A DNA stretch of 64,000 nucleotides from Luteimonas panaciterrae. Lineage in GTDB: Bacteria > Pseudomonadota > Gammaproteobacteria > Xanthomonadales > Xanthomonadaceae. The notes under the pieces were generated by a model. It made no database searches and was not told the DNA's origin. It was given only the letters and a program-made list of their open reading frames with translations. Below are positions 47,678-56,740 of this stretch, one piece after another (the stretch's first letter is position 1; each line of letters begins with the position of its first letter). The translations under genes and the position numbers were made by a program. The stretch lies in NCBI RefSeq assembly GCF_020511115.1, contig NZ_JAJAVH010000007.1:496001-560000 (forward strand), given 5' to 3'.

Positions 47678-48625
47678 GTGACCGATTCGCTGCAAATCTG
47701 GGCCGTCAGCGATGGCCGGGCTGGCAATCTGCGACAGGCGGAGGCCCTGGCGCATGCGCTGGATCCCGCCGCCCGCCATGTCGAGGTGGCCACGCGGATC
47801 CCGTGGCGATGGTTCGCGCCGCGCTGGCTGCCCAGCGGGCCCGGCGCCTTCGGGAAGGCTTGGGCCGAAAGCACCGCCCTGCCGGAAGTCGCGATCGGTT
47901 GCGGCCGCCAGGCCGCCCTGGCCACGCGCTGGCTGCGCCGGCAGGACACGCGATCGGTGCAGATCCTCGATCCGCGCATCGATCCGTCGCATTGGGATCT
48001 AGTGGTCGCCCCCGGGCACGACGGCCTGCGAGGCGCCAACGTCATCACCACGCTCGGCAGCCTGCATCCGGTGGACGACGCCTGGCTCGCGCAAGCGCGC
48101 GAAGCCTTCGCCGCCTTCGTCGAACTACCGCGGCCGCGCACCGCCGTGCTGCTCGGTGGTTCCAGCGCGCATGCCCGCTTCGATCGCATGGCGTTCGAGG
48201 TGCTGGCGTCGAAGCTCGAAGCTGTGCTCGCATGCGATGGCGGCAGTCTTCTGCTGACCGCTTCGCGTCGCACCGATCCGAAAGTGCGCGAACTGCTGCG
48301 CCATCGCTACGACGGCACGCCGGGCATCGTCTGGCGTGGAGAGGGCGATGGCGAAAACCCCTATCCCGGTATCCTCGCCTGGGCGGATCGCATCGTCTGC
48401 TCACCGGATTCGGTCAACATGATTTCAGAGGCCTGCGCCACCACCGTGCCCGTGCACGTGTTCGATCCCGCGCGCGTGCGCGGCCGGCCGCGACGCTTCC
48501 TCGATGCACTGCTGCAACGCGGCCGCATCCGCGCGATGGATGCGCGGCTCGCGCCCTTCGACGTCGTGCCACTGCGTGAAACGGTACGCGTCGCCGCGGA
48601 AATCCGCGATCGCCTGAATCTCTAG
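47678..48625 (+). CDS. ELM1 family (DUF1022) protein
   Basis: The 315-residue protein begins IWAVSDGRAGNLRQAEALA and contains LGGSSAHARFD, TASRRTD and a CSPDSVNMISEACATTVPVHVF segment. This is the bacterial ELM1 pattern, related to plant mitochondrial fission factor ELM1 and with a GT-B-like fold. The bacterial role is not established; a sugar-transfer function is sometimes suggested by the fold. GTG start at 47678 without a clear ribosome site. Confidence 0.88.
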   Translation: MTDSLQIWAVSDGRAGNLRQAEALAHALDPAARHVEVATRIPWRWFAPRWLPSGPGAFGKAWAESTALPEVAIGCGRQAALATRWLRRQDTRSVQILDPRIDPSHWDLVVAPGHDGLRGANVITTLGSLHPVDDAWLAQAREAFAAFVELPRPRTAVLLGGSSAHARFDRMAFEVLASKLEAVLACDGGSLLLTASRRTDPKVRELLRHRYDGTPGIVWRGEGDGENPYPGILAWADRIVCSPDSVNMISEACATTVPVHVFDPARVRGRPRRFLDALLQRGRIRAMDARLAPFDVVPLRETVRVAAEIRDRLNL

Positions 48626-48653
48626 CGCATCGCCGCGCGCGCGGCGATTCCGC

Positions 48654-49292
48654 TCACTTCTTCTCCGCGGCCATCTGCTGCAGCGCCAGCCGTCCGATGA
48701 ACTGCGTGCGCACGAAGCCGACGATGTCGGCGTGGATGCTGCGCCGGCGCTGCGGGGATTCGATGTAATCCAGCGCGCGGTAGAACATGTAGTAGGTGAT
48801 CGCGCGCGTCGCCTGTTGCAGCGACTTGCGTTCCAGCCCCGTGGCCAGCTTCATGCTGATGATCTGCTCGGCGCGATCGAGCGCGATGTCCTCCACCGCC
48901 TGCTGCAGGATTCCGCGCATCGGCGAATCCTTGCTGTGCATCTCACGCAGTCCGACGATCATCGCGTCGATATGGTTTTCCACGAAATCCAGGAAGTAGG
49001 CGACCGTACTGATCGTCACGTCTTCATCGTGCTTGGCGTGAGCGGGGATTTCCTTCAGCTCCTTCATGAGCTGAGCCGCCACCATCTCGGCCGCGGTGCG
49101 GCCGAGATCGTTCATGTCGCGGAAATGCCGGTAGAACGTGTTGTGGTTCAGCCCGGCTTCGCGGGCGAGCTCTCGCAGCCCCAGCGACGGCAGCGCGGTG
49201 CCCTCACGCGCCCCTAGCCGAAAGGCCGCCTCGATCAGGCGCCGCTTACCGTCCGGCAAGGCGTCGATGCCGGCCAATGCACGCGCCTTCAC
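48654..49292 (-). CDS. TetR family transcriptional regulator
   Basis: The 212-residue regulator has an N-terminal helix-turn-helix (LGLRELAREAGLNHNTFYRHFRD, about 37-59) and an all-helical ligand domain. The start is GTG at 49292, with AGGGGG upstream inside a 17-base palindrome, which suggests autoregulation. The ligand is unknown. The ELM1-family gene on the other strand converges with it. Confidence 0.92.
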   Translation of the reverse strand: MKARALAGIDALPDGKRRLIEAAFRLGAREGTALPSLGLRELAREAGLNHNTFYRHFRDMNDLGRTAAEMVAAQLMKELKEIPAHAKHDEDVTISTVAYFLDFVENHIDAMIVGLREMHSKDSPMRGILQQAVEDIALDRAEQIISMKLATGLERKSLQQATRAITYYMFYRALDYIESPQRRRSIHADIVGFVRTQFIGRLALQQMAAEKK

Positions 49293-49302
49293 AAATATTT
49301 CC

Positions 49303-49319
49303 CCCTATTGACAATAGGG
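49303..49319. promoter_or_regulatory. Probable TetR operator
   Basis: The perfect palindrome CCCTATTG-A-CAATAGGG overlaps the ribosome site of the TetR gene. It also contains TTGACA on the plus strand, followed 17 bases later by ATACTT, so a rightward promoter may be controlled too. Confidence 0.65.
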
Positions 49320-50168
49320 TAGCCAAATGGATACTTCAACCGTATCCGCATGGATACTTCTTTGCGTGGGCGAAAGTATGGCCGCACAGCGATTCTCCGT
49401 TGTCATGGTGTCGCCGCTGGGGGGAACGGACACCGGTACGCGTCATCCGGTCCGCATACCCCCGCGCAATGGCGAAGCAGCTGAACACGATGCCTGCGGC
49501 CAACGCGATTCGCAAGCCGCGCGCCAGAGAGCGCACGCCGCCGCTTTGAAGACCGCTCCTCGTGGCTTGAGGCGGCTGGCTCCACGGATCGTCCGCGGAA
49601 TCAGCCATGCCCACTTCGCCACGGATGCCCTGATTCCTGCCGCTCGTCCTTCGATCCTCGGGAGATCGACGCCGCACTAAACCACCGCCACATCTGTCAT
49701 GAACCTGGGAGGGATTCATGCAACATATATTCGTCGCCGCATCACGGCGGCTTGCTCGATCTTTGTTCGTTAGATCAAGCAATCGCTTCTTCAATCTGAA
49801 GCCGGTTGATATCGCGCCGATTAAAGAACTCGGCGCTCCGGCGCTGAACGGCAATCTCGGCTGCCATGCAGCGTCAACCTCAATTTCGAACGCCTCGATA
49901 AAGCCCCTGACGAAGCCGCACCGGATTTCGGTGATGGCATGCGCGATTTTGGGCATCGACGGCCACAACACCTCGCCGAAACACAATCGGTGGCGGGCAA
50001 CCAAGCGCGTTGCAATGACGCGCCCTCGCATTGCGCACGGCAGCGCGACGCCTGCTCCAGTCGCAATCACCGCACCGCTCCTCTGATCCAAACCCTTCAT
50101 TTCCAGTCAACCAATCGGCATCCGCCCCCATTCGCGGATGCCCTCAACATCGATGGGAGAACAAACGC
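49320..50168. other. Gap of about 850 bases without a supported gene
   Basis: Several frames are open but none is convincing. On the minus strand an ATG at 49608 would give a 90-residue protein with one hydrophobic stretch (RIALAAGIVFSCFAIA) but a weak ribosome site. The part near 49700-49800 is AT-richer. Near 49327-49360 there are two copies of ATGGATACTTC and the inverted pair GGATAC/GTATCC. The last 100 bases should contain the promoter of the FG-GAP gene. It may be a decayed gene region. Confidence 0.45.
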
Positions 50169-51467
50169 ATGACTGCAAGAAAGACTGCTTTAGCCGCGAT
50201 GGTCGCAGCCGGATTCATGCTGAGCACATCGGCTCAGGCCGCCATTTCGTTCGCGAGTCCGAAAACCTATCCGACCGGTGTTCTCATCGGCCCCGGCCCT
50301 TCCGCGGATTCGATGGACAGTGCCGATTTCAACAACGACGGGAACATCGATCTGGTCCTCGCGGACCCGTATCTGCCCTTCAGCACTCCCGTGGTGGTGC
50401 TCGGCAACGGCGACGGAACTTTCAAGGCACCCATCAGGATCAACGTGAAATTGAAGGATCCGTTGCTTGGCTTCCTCGACATTCCCTATCTGTACGCAAC
50501 TCAGTGCGTGAACACCGGGGATGTCAACCGAGACGGCTTCGCGGACATCGCGGTCGAAACGGGGCCCTTCGTGGCCCTCCTGCTGGGCAATGGTGACGGC
50601 ACCTTCCGCCACGGCACCACGAAATTCATCGTCCTCGGCGGTCAGCTGTTCACGCCGCTCATCGATACCAACAGGGACGGCAAGCTCGATCTCGTCACCG
50701 GCACCGCCGCCACGCTCACCACATTTCTCGGCGACGGCACTCCCAAGCTGGGCGGCGGCGTCAAGATCAGCGGCCCCGTGGGAGTCACCGCCGCGTTCAG
50801 AGAAACGAATCTGAATAACGATCAATACCCTGATGCCGCCGTCGTGGAGAGTCTTCCCGGCGGTGCCTTCTTCCGTGGTGTTTCCCTGTGGAAAGGTAAT
50901 GGTGATGGCAGCTTCGCCAAACTGAGATCGATCAATACCGGCTTCATTCCCGAAGATGTCGTGGTCGCCGATCTCGATGGTGACGGCGTTGACGATTACG
51001 CCACGGCCAACTCCTTCAGCTTCAATATCTCGGTGATTCTCAGCAGCAAAGGATTCGCACCAAAGACTTACGAGAACGTCGGCAAGGCCGGCACCGAGGA
51101 CGCAAGCGTCCAGAATCTCGTGGCCGAGGCGAAGCAAAAGATCAACGAAAGCGTCACGACCGATGCGCCCACCGAGCTTCGAGACATCCTGTTGAACTCG
51201 ACGTTCCAACCCGGCCCGGTGAGCATCCGCGCCGCGGACCTCGACAACGACGGGGATAAGGACCTTGTCGTCACTTCGGTGATCGGCATCTGGGCGACCG
51301 TCTATGAAAACGACGGCACCGGAAAGCTCATCAACCGTCAGGACCTGCCCATCGCGCTGCTTCCGCAGACGCCGGTGCTCGCCGACTTCAACAAGGACGG
51401 CAAGATCGATATCGCCGTTGGTGGTTGGGGTGGCGCGTTGGGAGTACTGATCAATAACAGTCACTAA
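50169..51467 (+). CDS. Secreted FG-GAP repeat (beta-propeller) protein
   Basis: The 432-residue protein has a signal peptide (1-24, ending SAQAA). Seven FG-GAP/VCBS-type calcium loops follow (for example DFNNDGNIDLVLAD, DVNRDGFADIAVE, DLDGDGVDDYATA, DFNKDGKIDIAVGG), enough for a seven-bladed integrin-like propeller. One blade (NLNNDQYPDAAV) is degenerate. There is a small insert near residues 300-340. The function is unknown. ATG at 50169 with GGGAGA upstream, and a terminator after the gene. Confidence 0.88.
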   Translation: MTARKTALAAMVAAGFMLSTSAQAAISFASPKTYPTGVLIGPGPSADSMDSADFNNDGNIDLVLADPYLPFSTPVVVLGNGDGTFKAPIRINVKLKDPLLGFLDIPYLYATQCVNTGDVNRDGFADIAVETGPFVALLLGNGDGTFRHGTTKFIVLGGQLFTPLIDTNRDGKLDLVTGTAATLTTFLGDGTPKLGGGVKISGPVGVTAAFRETNLNNDQYPDAAVVESLPGGAFFRGVSLWKGNGDGSFAKLRSINTGFIPEDVVVADLDGDGVDDYATANSFSFNISVILSSKGFAPKTYENVGKAGTEDASVQNLVAEAKQKINESVTTDAPTELRDILLNSTFQPGPVSIRAADLDNDGDKDLVVTSVIGIWATVYENDGTGKLINRQDLPIALLPQTPVLADFNKDGKIDIAVGGWGGALGVLINNSH

Positions 51468-51522
51468 CCAATGGCTTCATCGGAGGCGCATTCCCCGATC
51501 CCGACGATGAAGCGCATTGCGT

Positions 51523-51554
51523 CGGCGGCCGTCGTAAGACGGTCGCCGGTTTTT
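51523..51554 (+). terminator. Terminator of FG-GAP gene
   Basis: An 11-base stem (51523-51533 with 51538-51548, one G-T pair) has loop GTAA and a following T run. It ends about 10 bases before the ribosome site of the next gene. Confidence 0.75.
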
Positions 51555-51575
51555 ATCACTCTGGAGGGAGTTTCC

Positions 51576-53399
51576 ATGTCGTTGCAGCATCACTCAACAT
51601 CGCCCCATCGCGACCGGTCGCGTCCATCGCGCTGGATGTCCAGTTTGCTTCTGCTCGTCGGATTCGCCTGGCTGGCCTTGTCCGGCTCAGCCAGTGCCAC
51701 CGAAATCGGTACACGCAAGGAAATCGTGGTCAAGTCGCTCAATCCCGCGCCTGGTGTGATCCAGACTTTTGTCTCGCTCTACGCACCACTGCCGGCCTCC
51801 GTCGGAGCGCATCCGGAGGCTTGTGACTGGATCACCTACATGCGTTATCGCGACGCAAAAGGTCCGTCCGCCTCCTCGGATGCGGACATCGTCTACACCG
51901 CGCAGCCTGGCCTGCGCAGCGGAGCCATGGCCTATGACACGCTGGCCCGCCAGGTCGTGCAAAAAGCGGCGGCCGCCGGCAAGCATGCCGAATTCTGGAC
52001 CACGCCTCGCAGGACCGTCTGCCTCGTCGACCGCACCGGCCTTGACGCAGCTGCCGCGCAGCGCGATTACCACGTCGCAGTCGACTACTACTACAAAGGC
52101 AAGATCATCGATGGCAAGAAATTCGCAGGCTTCCTGAGTGGGTCTCAGATCGGATTCCTGAAGTACATCGATGCCGTGCAGATCATCAAGGACTGGCACT
52201 TCATCATGACCGAAGGCCTGCCCGATCCGAAGGTCCGGGCCAGCAAGCTCATCTGTGGTGGCCACTCGATGGGGGCACTCATCACGGGCATGTTCATCGG
52301 TTGGGATTTCGACGGCAACCCCGCGACCAACGACGACGCCGGATACAAGAATTGCCGTGCCTACTTCGCCCATGACTCGATGGTGAGCACCGATCCTGCC
52401 GCGCTGGAGCAGAAACCCATCCTCGGTGGAATCGTCGGCGCCATCGGCAACATGCTCAACACCTCGGCTGGCGCCGTGCTTGTCGATTCGGAACTGATGC
52501 CTGCTCTCAATACCGGTGTTGTGCTCACGCCGGAGACCTGGTTCATCTACAGCATCATCGGCATGGCCGCTTATTTCGAACCGGATGCCGAGTCCGATCT
52601 GCTGAGACAGCTCCCGCATAACCTGAACCTGGACATCACTTTGAAGGTGTTTTTGTCCAACACCTATCTCCAGTTCGTCACCGGCATCCCAGACGTCCGC
52701 AGCTTCCGCTACACCAATGCGGCGCTACTGGGCGCCCTGCTGGACAACAATACGCAAGTCATTTCCTTGATGGGTGCAGGTCTCGGCAGTTTCGGCGGTG
52801 GGCCGGTCGCGGAGAAGACCTTCCCGATACCGTCCCAGATCGGCGACCTGCCGTTGGTGGGACCGCTATTGGGACCGCTGCTGGGGACCACCACGCGCAA
52901 GGTCGGGCCGATCAATCCCTTTGTGCTCACCACTTGGCGTGGCTATCAGCAGATTCCCGGCCGCACCTGGTACGGCACGAACTACACCTCGCCGGATGAC
53001 GAGCGCGTCGATTTCCATGACTATGCACGCACGATGTTCGAAGGGCCGGCCACGCATGCCGATGCCTATATCTCGATGGGGATGATTCTGGACGTCCTCT
53101 ATCTGGTGGGGCCGCAGCATGGCAAGTTTGAAAACCTGCGCTACCGCGATGCGGCGACGCTGAGGCCGCGCACCGTCATGATCGCCGAGAAAAGCATGGT
53201 CAATGCGGGATTCAAGCTGAGCGATCCCTTGCTCTCGATCCTCAATCCGGATAACCCGATCGGCCTGGACGATGCGGTGACGTTCCCCGGATACAACCAC
53301 CTCGACATGACCGGCGCCTCGCCCATCCAGAACGATGGCCAGCCCGAGCGAGTGAGCACGCATCTGGTCCAGTTCGGAATCGCCAATACATCCCACTGA
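51576..53399 (+). CDS. Secreted alpha/beta hydrolase, paralogue 1
   Basis: The 607-residue protein has a signal peptide (cleavage near residue 41, SGSASA/TEIG). A serine-hydrolase nucleophile elbow, GGHSMG (Ser231), follows the strand KLIC. A conserved end, GYNHLDMTGASPIQND, may hold the catalytic His. The middle has WDFDGNPATNDDAGYKNC, which could bind metal or form a lid. It does not match a hydrolase class I can name. ATG at 51576 follows GGAGGG. The next gene is a close paralogue; both have their own terminator. Confidence 0.8.
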   Translation: MSLQHHSTSPHRDRSRPSRWMSSLLLLVGFAWLALSGSASATEIGTRKEIVVKSLNPAPGVIQTFVSLYAPLPASVGAHPEACDWITYMRYRDAKGPSASSDADIVYTAQPGLRSGAMAYDTLARQVVQKAAAAGKHAEFWTTPRRTVCLVDRTGLDAAAAQRDYHVAVDYYYKGKIIDGKKFAGFLSGSQIGFLKYIDAVQIIKDWHFIMTEGLPDPKVRASKLICGGHSMGALITGMFIGWDFDGNPATNDDAGYKNCRAYFAHDSMVSTDPAALEQKPILGGIVGAIGNMLNTSAGAVLVDSELMPALNTGVVLTPETWFIYSIIGMAAYFEPDAESDLLRQLPHNLNLDITLKVFLSNTYLQFVTGIPDVRSFRYTNAALLGALLDNNTQVISLMGAGLGSFGGGPVAEKTFPIPSQIGDLPLVGPLLGPLLGTTTRKVGPINPFVLTTWRGYQQIPGRTWYGTNYTSPDDERVDFHDYARTMFEGPATHADAYISMGMILDVLYLVGPQHGKFENLRYRDAATLRPRTVMIAEKSMVNAGFKLSDPLLSILNPDNPIGLDDAVTFPGYNHLDMTGASPIQNDGQPERVSTHLVQFGIANTSH

Positions 53400-53416
53400 C
53401 GATACATGGCCGCACA

Positions 53417-53450
53417 TCGGCGGCCGTTGCAAAACGGCCGCCGACTTTTT
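53417..53450 (+). terminator. Terminator of hydrolase paralogue 1
   Basis: A perfect 12-base stem (53417-53428 with 53433-53444) and 4-base loop are followed by ACTTTTT, directly after the gene. Confidence 0.9.
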
Positions 53451-53666
53451 CATAGCAACGAACGCTGCGTTTTTACCAGCCCGTACGATCCCGGAATCCA
53501 GAACGCCACGGCAGCCATCGACAGCCTGCCGCGCGTAGCACTCCAAACGCCCATCCCTGCCAGGCATCCCCGAGCAGAATCACCGACCAATGGATGTCGA
53601 GTGATGGGAAATGCTGTCGAACGCACGACGAAGCATGCCATCGACCCATCCTTTCGGAGATCTCTC

Positions 53667-55496
53667 GTGACATCCCGCCCCCACTCCCCATCCACATCAC
53701 CTCTTCGCGGTCGTTCTCGAACGGCGCGATCATTCGGTCTGCTCTTGTCCGCCGGAGCCGCCTGGCTCGGCATGGCCAGCCAAGCCACCGCCATCGAAGT
53801 CGGCACGCGCAAGGAAGTCGCGGTCCAGTCGCTCAATCCCGCGCCCGGCGTGATCGAGAGCTACGTCTCGCTCTATTCGCCGTTACCGGCTTCCGTCGGC
53901 GCGCATCCGGAAGCTTGCGACTGGATCAGCTACATGCGCTATCGCGATGCGAAAGGCCCGGCCAACTCCTCGGACGCAGACATCGTCTACACCGCGCAGC
54001 CCGGCCTTCGCGGCGCGTCCATGACCTACGACATCCTCGCCCGCCAGGTCGTGCAGAAAGCCGCGGCCGCGGGCAAGCATGTCGAGTTCTGGTCGATGAG
54101 CCGTCGCGGCACCTGCCTGGTCGATCGCACCGGTCTCGACGCCGGCCTCGCGCAGCGCGACTACCACGTCGCGATCGACTACTACTACAAAGGCAAGATC
54201 ATCGATGGCAAGAAATTCGCCGGCTTCCTCAAAGGGCCGCAGATCGGATTTCTGAAAAATATCGACGGCGTGCAGGTCCTCAAGGATTGGCGTCTGGCGA
54301 TGACGGAAGGTCTACCCGATCCGGCGGTACGCGCGCGCAAGTTGATCTGCGGCGGGCAGTCGATGGGCGGATGGCTCACCGGTCTGTTCATCGGCTGGGA
54401 TTTCGACGGCGATCCCACCACTACCGACGATGCCGGCTACAAGAATTGCCGCGCCTATTTCGCCCACGAATCTTTCATTCATACCGACCCCGCGGACCTC
54501 AGCGAGAAACCGGTACTTGGCGGAATCGTCGGCGGGATCGGCAATCTCTTGAACACCTCGCTCGGCGCACTGCTCACCAACACGGAGCTGATGCCCGCGC
54601 TCGATCTTGGCGTCGTGATCACGCCGGAAACCTGGTTCCTGTTCAATCTCACCGCCCTGGCCGCCTATCTCGAACCGGATGCCGAATCCGATCTGTTGAG
54701 GCAATTGCCACACACGCCGAACCTGGATACGACGCTGAAGGTGTTCCTCTCCAGCAGCTATCTCCAGTTCACCACCGGCATTCCTGATGTCCGCAGCTTC
54801 CGCTACACCAATGAAGCATTGCTTGGCGCCCTGTTCGACAACAATTCGCAGATCCTCGGCTTGTTGCATGCGGGCGTCGGCAGCTTCGGCGGCGGGCCGG
54901 TGAAGGACAAGACCTTTCCTATTCCCTCCCAACTCGGCAGCCTCCCGCTGGTGGGGCCACTGCTCGAGCAGATCCTGCATACGAACACGGATCGCAAAGC
55001 CGCTCCGATGAACCCGTTCGTGCTGACCACCTGGCGGAACTACCGGCAGATTCCGGGACGATTCTGGTATGGCGGCGAGTACACGACACCGGATGACGAG
55101 TCGGTCGATATCCACGACTACGCTCGAACGATGGTCGAAGGGCCTGCCTCGCACGCCGACATCTACGTCTCGATGGCGACCGTGCTGGACAACCTCTACT
55201 TCCTTGGGCCACGTCACGGCAAGTTCGAGAATCTGCGCTACCGCAACGCCGCGACTTTGAGGCCGCGCGACATCACGTACGGTGAACACGGCGAGATCCA
55301 GAGAGTCACCAGCGCGCTCGATCCGTTCATCACGATTCTGAATCCGGACGATCCCTTCTACGCAACCAATGCCGTGGTGTTCAAGGGATTCCACCACCTC
55401 GATATCACCGGCGGCGCACCGATCCAGAACGATGGCCAGCCCGAGAAAGTGAGCCAGAACCTGGTCCAGTTCGGAATCGCCAACACCTCCAATTGA
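53667..55496 (+). CDS. Secreted alpha/beta hydrolase, paralogue 2
   Basis: This 609-residue paralogue of the preceding gene is collinear over nearly its whole length. The nucleophile elbow is GGQSMG (Ser about 232), with His of the first copy replaced by Gln next to the serine. The terminal His motif is GFHHLDITGGAPIQND. I chose the GTG at 53667: GGAG lies about eight bases upstream, and the N-terminus (TSRPHSPSTSPLRGRSR) then aligns with that of paralogue 1. Signal peptide about 1-42. A tandem gene duplication is clear. Confidence 0.8.
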   Translation: MTSRPHSPSTSPLRGRSRTARSFGLLLSAGAAWLGMASQATAIEVGTRKEVAVQSLNPAPGVIESYVSLYSPLPASVGAHPEACDWISYMRYRDAKGPANSSDADIVYTAQPGLRGASMTYDILARQVVQKAAAAGKHVEFWSMSRRGTCLVDRTGLDAGLAQRDYHVAIDYYYKGKIIDGKKFAGFLKGPQIGFLKNIDGVQVLKDWRLAMTEGLPDPAVRARKLICGGQSMGGWLTGLFIGWDFDGDPTTTDDAGYKNCRAYFAHESFIHTDPADLSEKPVLGGIVGGIGNLLNTSLGALLTNTELMPALDLGVVITPETWFLFNLTALAAYLEPDAESDLLRQLPHTPNLDTTLKVFLSSSYLQFTTGIPDVRSFRYTNEALLGALFDNNSQILGLLHAGVGSFGGGPVKDKTFPIPSQLGSLPLVGPLLEQILHTNTDRKAAPMNPFVLTTWRNYRQIPGRFWYGGEYTTPDDESVDIHDYARTMVEGPASHADIYVSMATVLDNLYFLGPRHGKFENLRYRNAATLRPRDITYGEHGEIQRVTSALDPFITILNPDDPFYATNAVVFKGFHHLDITGGAPIQNDGQPEKVSQNLVQFGIANTSN

Positions 55497-55514
55497 CGAT
55501 GTTCCGCTCCAACC

Positions 55515-55553
55515 AGCCGATGGCGGCGGTTGCCGCCATCGGCTTTCTTTTTT
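55515..55553. terminator. Terminator between convergent hydrolase and DUF4785-like genes
   Basis: A perfect 13-base stem AGCCGATGGCGGC with a 4-base loop has a TTCTTTTTT run on the plus-strand side. It sits directly before the stop of the convergent minus-strand gene. Confidence 0.9.
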
Positions 55554-56732
55554 CTAGCGCGAGATTCGAGCGACCCGTGTACGCCGCTCGACGGGCGCGA
55601 GCCGCGTCTGATCGTTCAATTCGACATCACGCAGTTCGAACGGAGCGCCGTAGCCGGCCGGCAGATCCGCGCGATTGAAGGCCAGCGCAACGGCTCCGGC
55701 TCCATTCTCGATCCAGCGCGCGCTGTGAGCGATGGCGACTGGCCGCAACGCATTCCCGGGCCCGGTTGCGTACAGCGTGCCGCGTACTTCATAGCGGCCC
55801 GGCGAGGCCGCCTGGACGGGAAGATCGAAACGCAGCGCGGCGGCATCGAACCGATAGCTGCCATCTAGTTTCGCCGTCGGCTGCGCGACCGCGATCGCAG
55901 TACGCACATCGCGCTGCACGTCGCCGGCGTTCGCGAACACCTGCACTTCCCACAGGCCCGGTTCACTCTCGGCATCGGCGGGCAGCGGCACCTTGGCACG
56001 CAAGGCGCCAGCGCCATCCGCGGTCAGCGACAGCGGCCAGCTGCGTCCCGACGGCGAGACCAGCAATGCGCCGCCTTGCGCGCCTTTCATGCGCGCATCG
56101 CCACGCAGCAGGTCGACACGAATTTCGCCGTTCTCGCCGGCAAGGGCATGATCCCGACTCAATGCAGCGCGCATGCGCACCTCACTGCGGGGCTCGTAGA
56201 CATGCATGACGTAGCGGCCGCGCGCCTGCGCCAGACGGACGTCGTATCGCCCCGGCGATGCATCTTCGGCAAGCTTCACGACAGCCGTCCTGTCGTTCGC
56301 CGCGAGACCCGCGGCACGCAACTGTTCACCGCCGCTGCGCTTGGCCAGGGCGACCTCGCGGCCGCCGCGAGATACGCGCACCGCATCGGCGGACACCTTC
56401 GCCGCGTCCGCCGCGGGACTGACGCGGATCAACGCGCCGGGTGATGTGGTGGTGACGCCGACACCGCGCTGCAAATCGGCACCGTCCACTTCCTGCCAAT
56501 ACTCGCGGCTTTCCACCGCGGCAGGCTTGGGGTCGGCGACGATCGCGGCGTTGGGGTCCAGCGCCCAGGAGAATTGCACCGGCGCACGTTCGGAGACAGC
56601 GCGCGCAGGCATGGCCAGCGTCACGAGATGGCGCGGCACCTGATCGGATGCCGAGGGCGGCAACATGGGTGTCTCCGCAGCGGCGGCATCGAGACCGGCG
56701 GCAAGCAGAGCGAGAGCAAGGATCGTTCGCAT
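55554..56732 (-). CDS. Secreted protein resembling DUF4785
   Basis: The 392-residue product has a signal peptide (1-19) and a beta-rich sequence without catalytic motifs. Repeated Ig-like stretches such as LWEVQVFANAGDVQRDV, SPGRYDVRLAQARGRYVMHVYEPRS and SPGRYEVRGTLYATG suggest three to four sandwich domains. This matches my memory of DUF4785, but that is not checked. ATG at 56732 has GAGG upstream. It starts eight bases after the lipase-like gene, so the two form one operon. Confidence 0.65.
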   Translation of the reverse strand: MRTILALALLAAGLDAAAAETPMLPPSASDQVPRHLVTLAMPARAVSERAPVQFSWALDPNAAIVADPKPAAVESREYWQEVDGADLQRGVGVTTTSPGALIRVSPAADAAKVSADAVRVSRGGREVALAKRSGGEQLRAAGLAANDRTAVVKLAEDASPGRYDVRLAQARGRYVMHVYEPRSEVRMRAALSRDHALAGENGEIRVDLLRGDARMKGAQGGALLVSPSGRSWPLSLTADGAGALRAKVPLPADAESEPGLWEVQVFANAGDVQRDVRTAIAVAQPTAKLDGSYRFDAAALRFDLPVQAASPGRYEVRGTLYATGPGNALRPVAIAHSARWIENGAGAVALAFNRADLPAGYGAPFELRDVELNDQTRLAPVERRTRVARISR

Positions 56733-56740
56733 GGTCGGCC

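Noticed and set aside
49718-50086. 122-codon plus-strand frame and overlapping minus-strand frame
   Set aside because: Neither has a good ribosome site, motif or typical third-position bias; the region reads like non-coding or decayed sequence.
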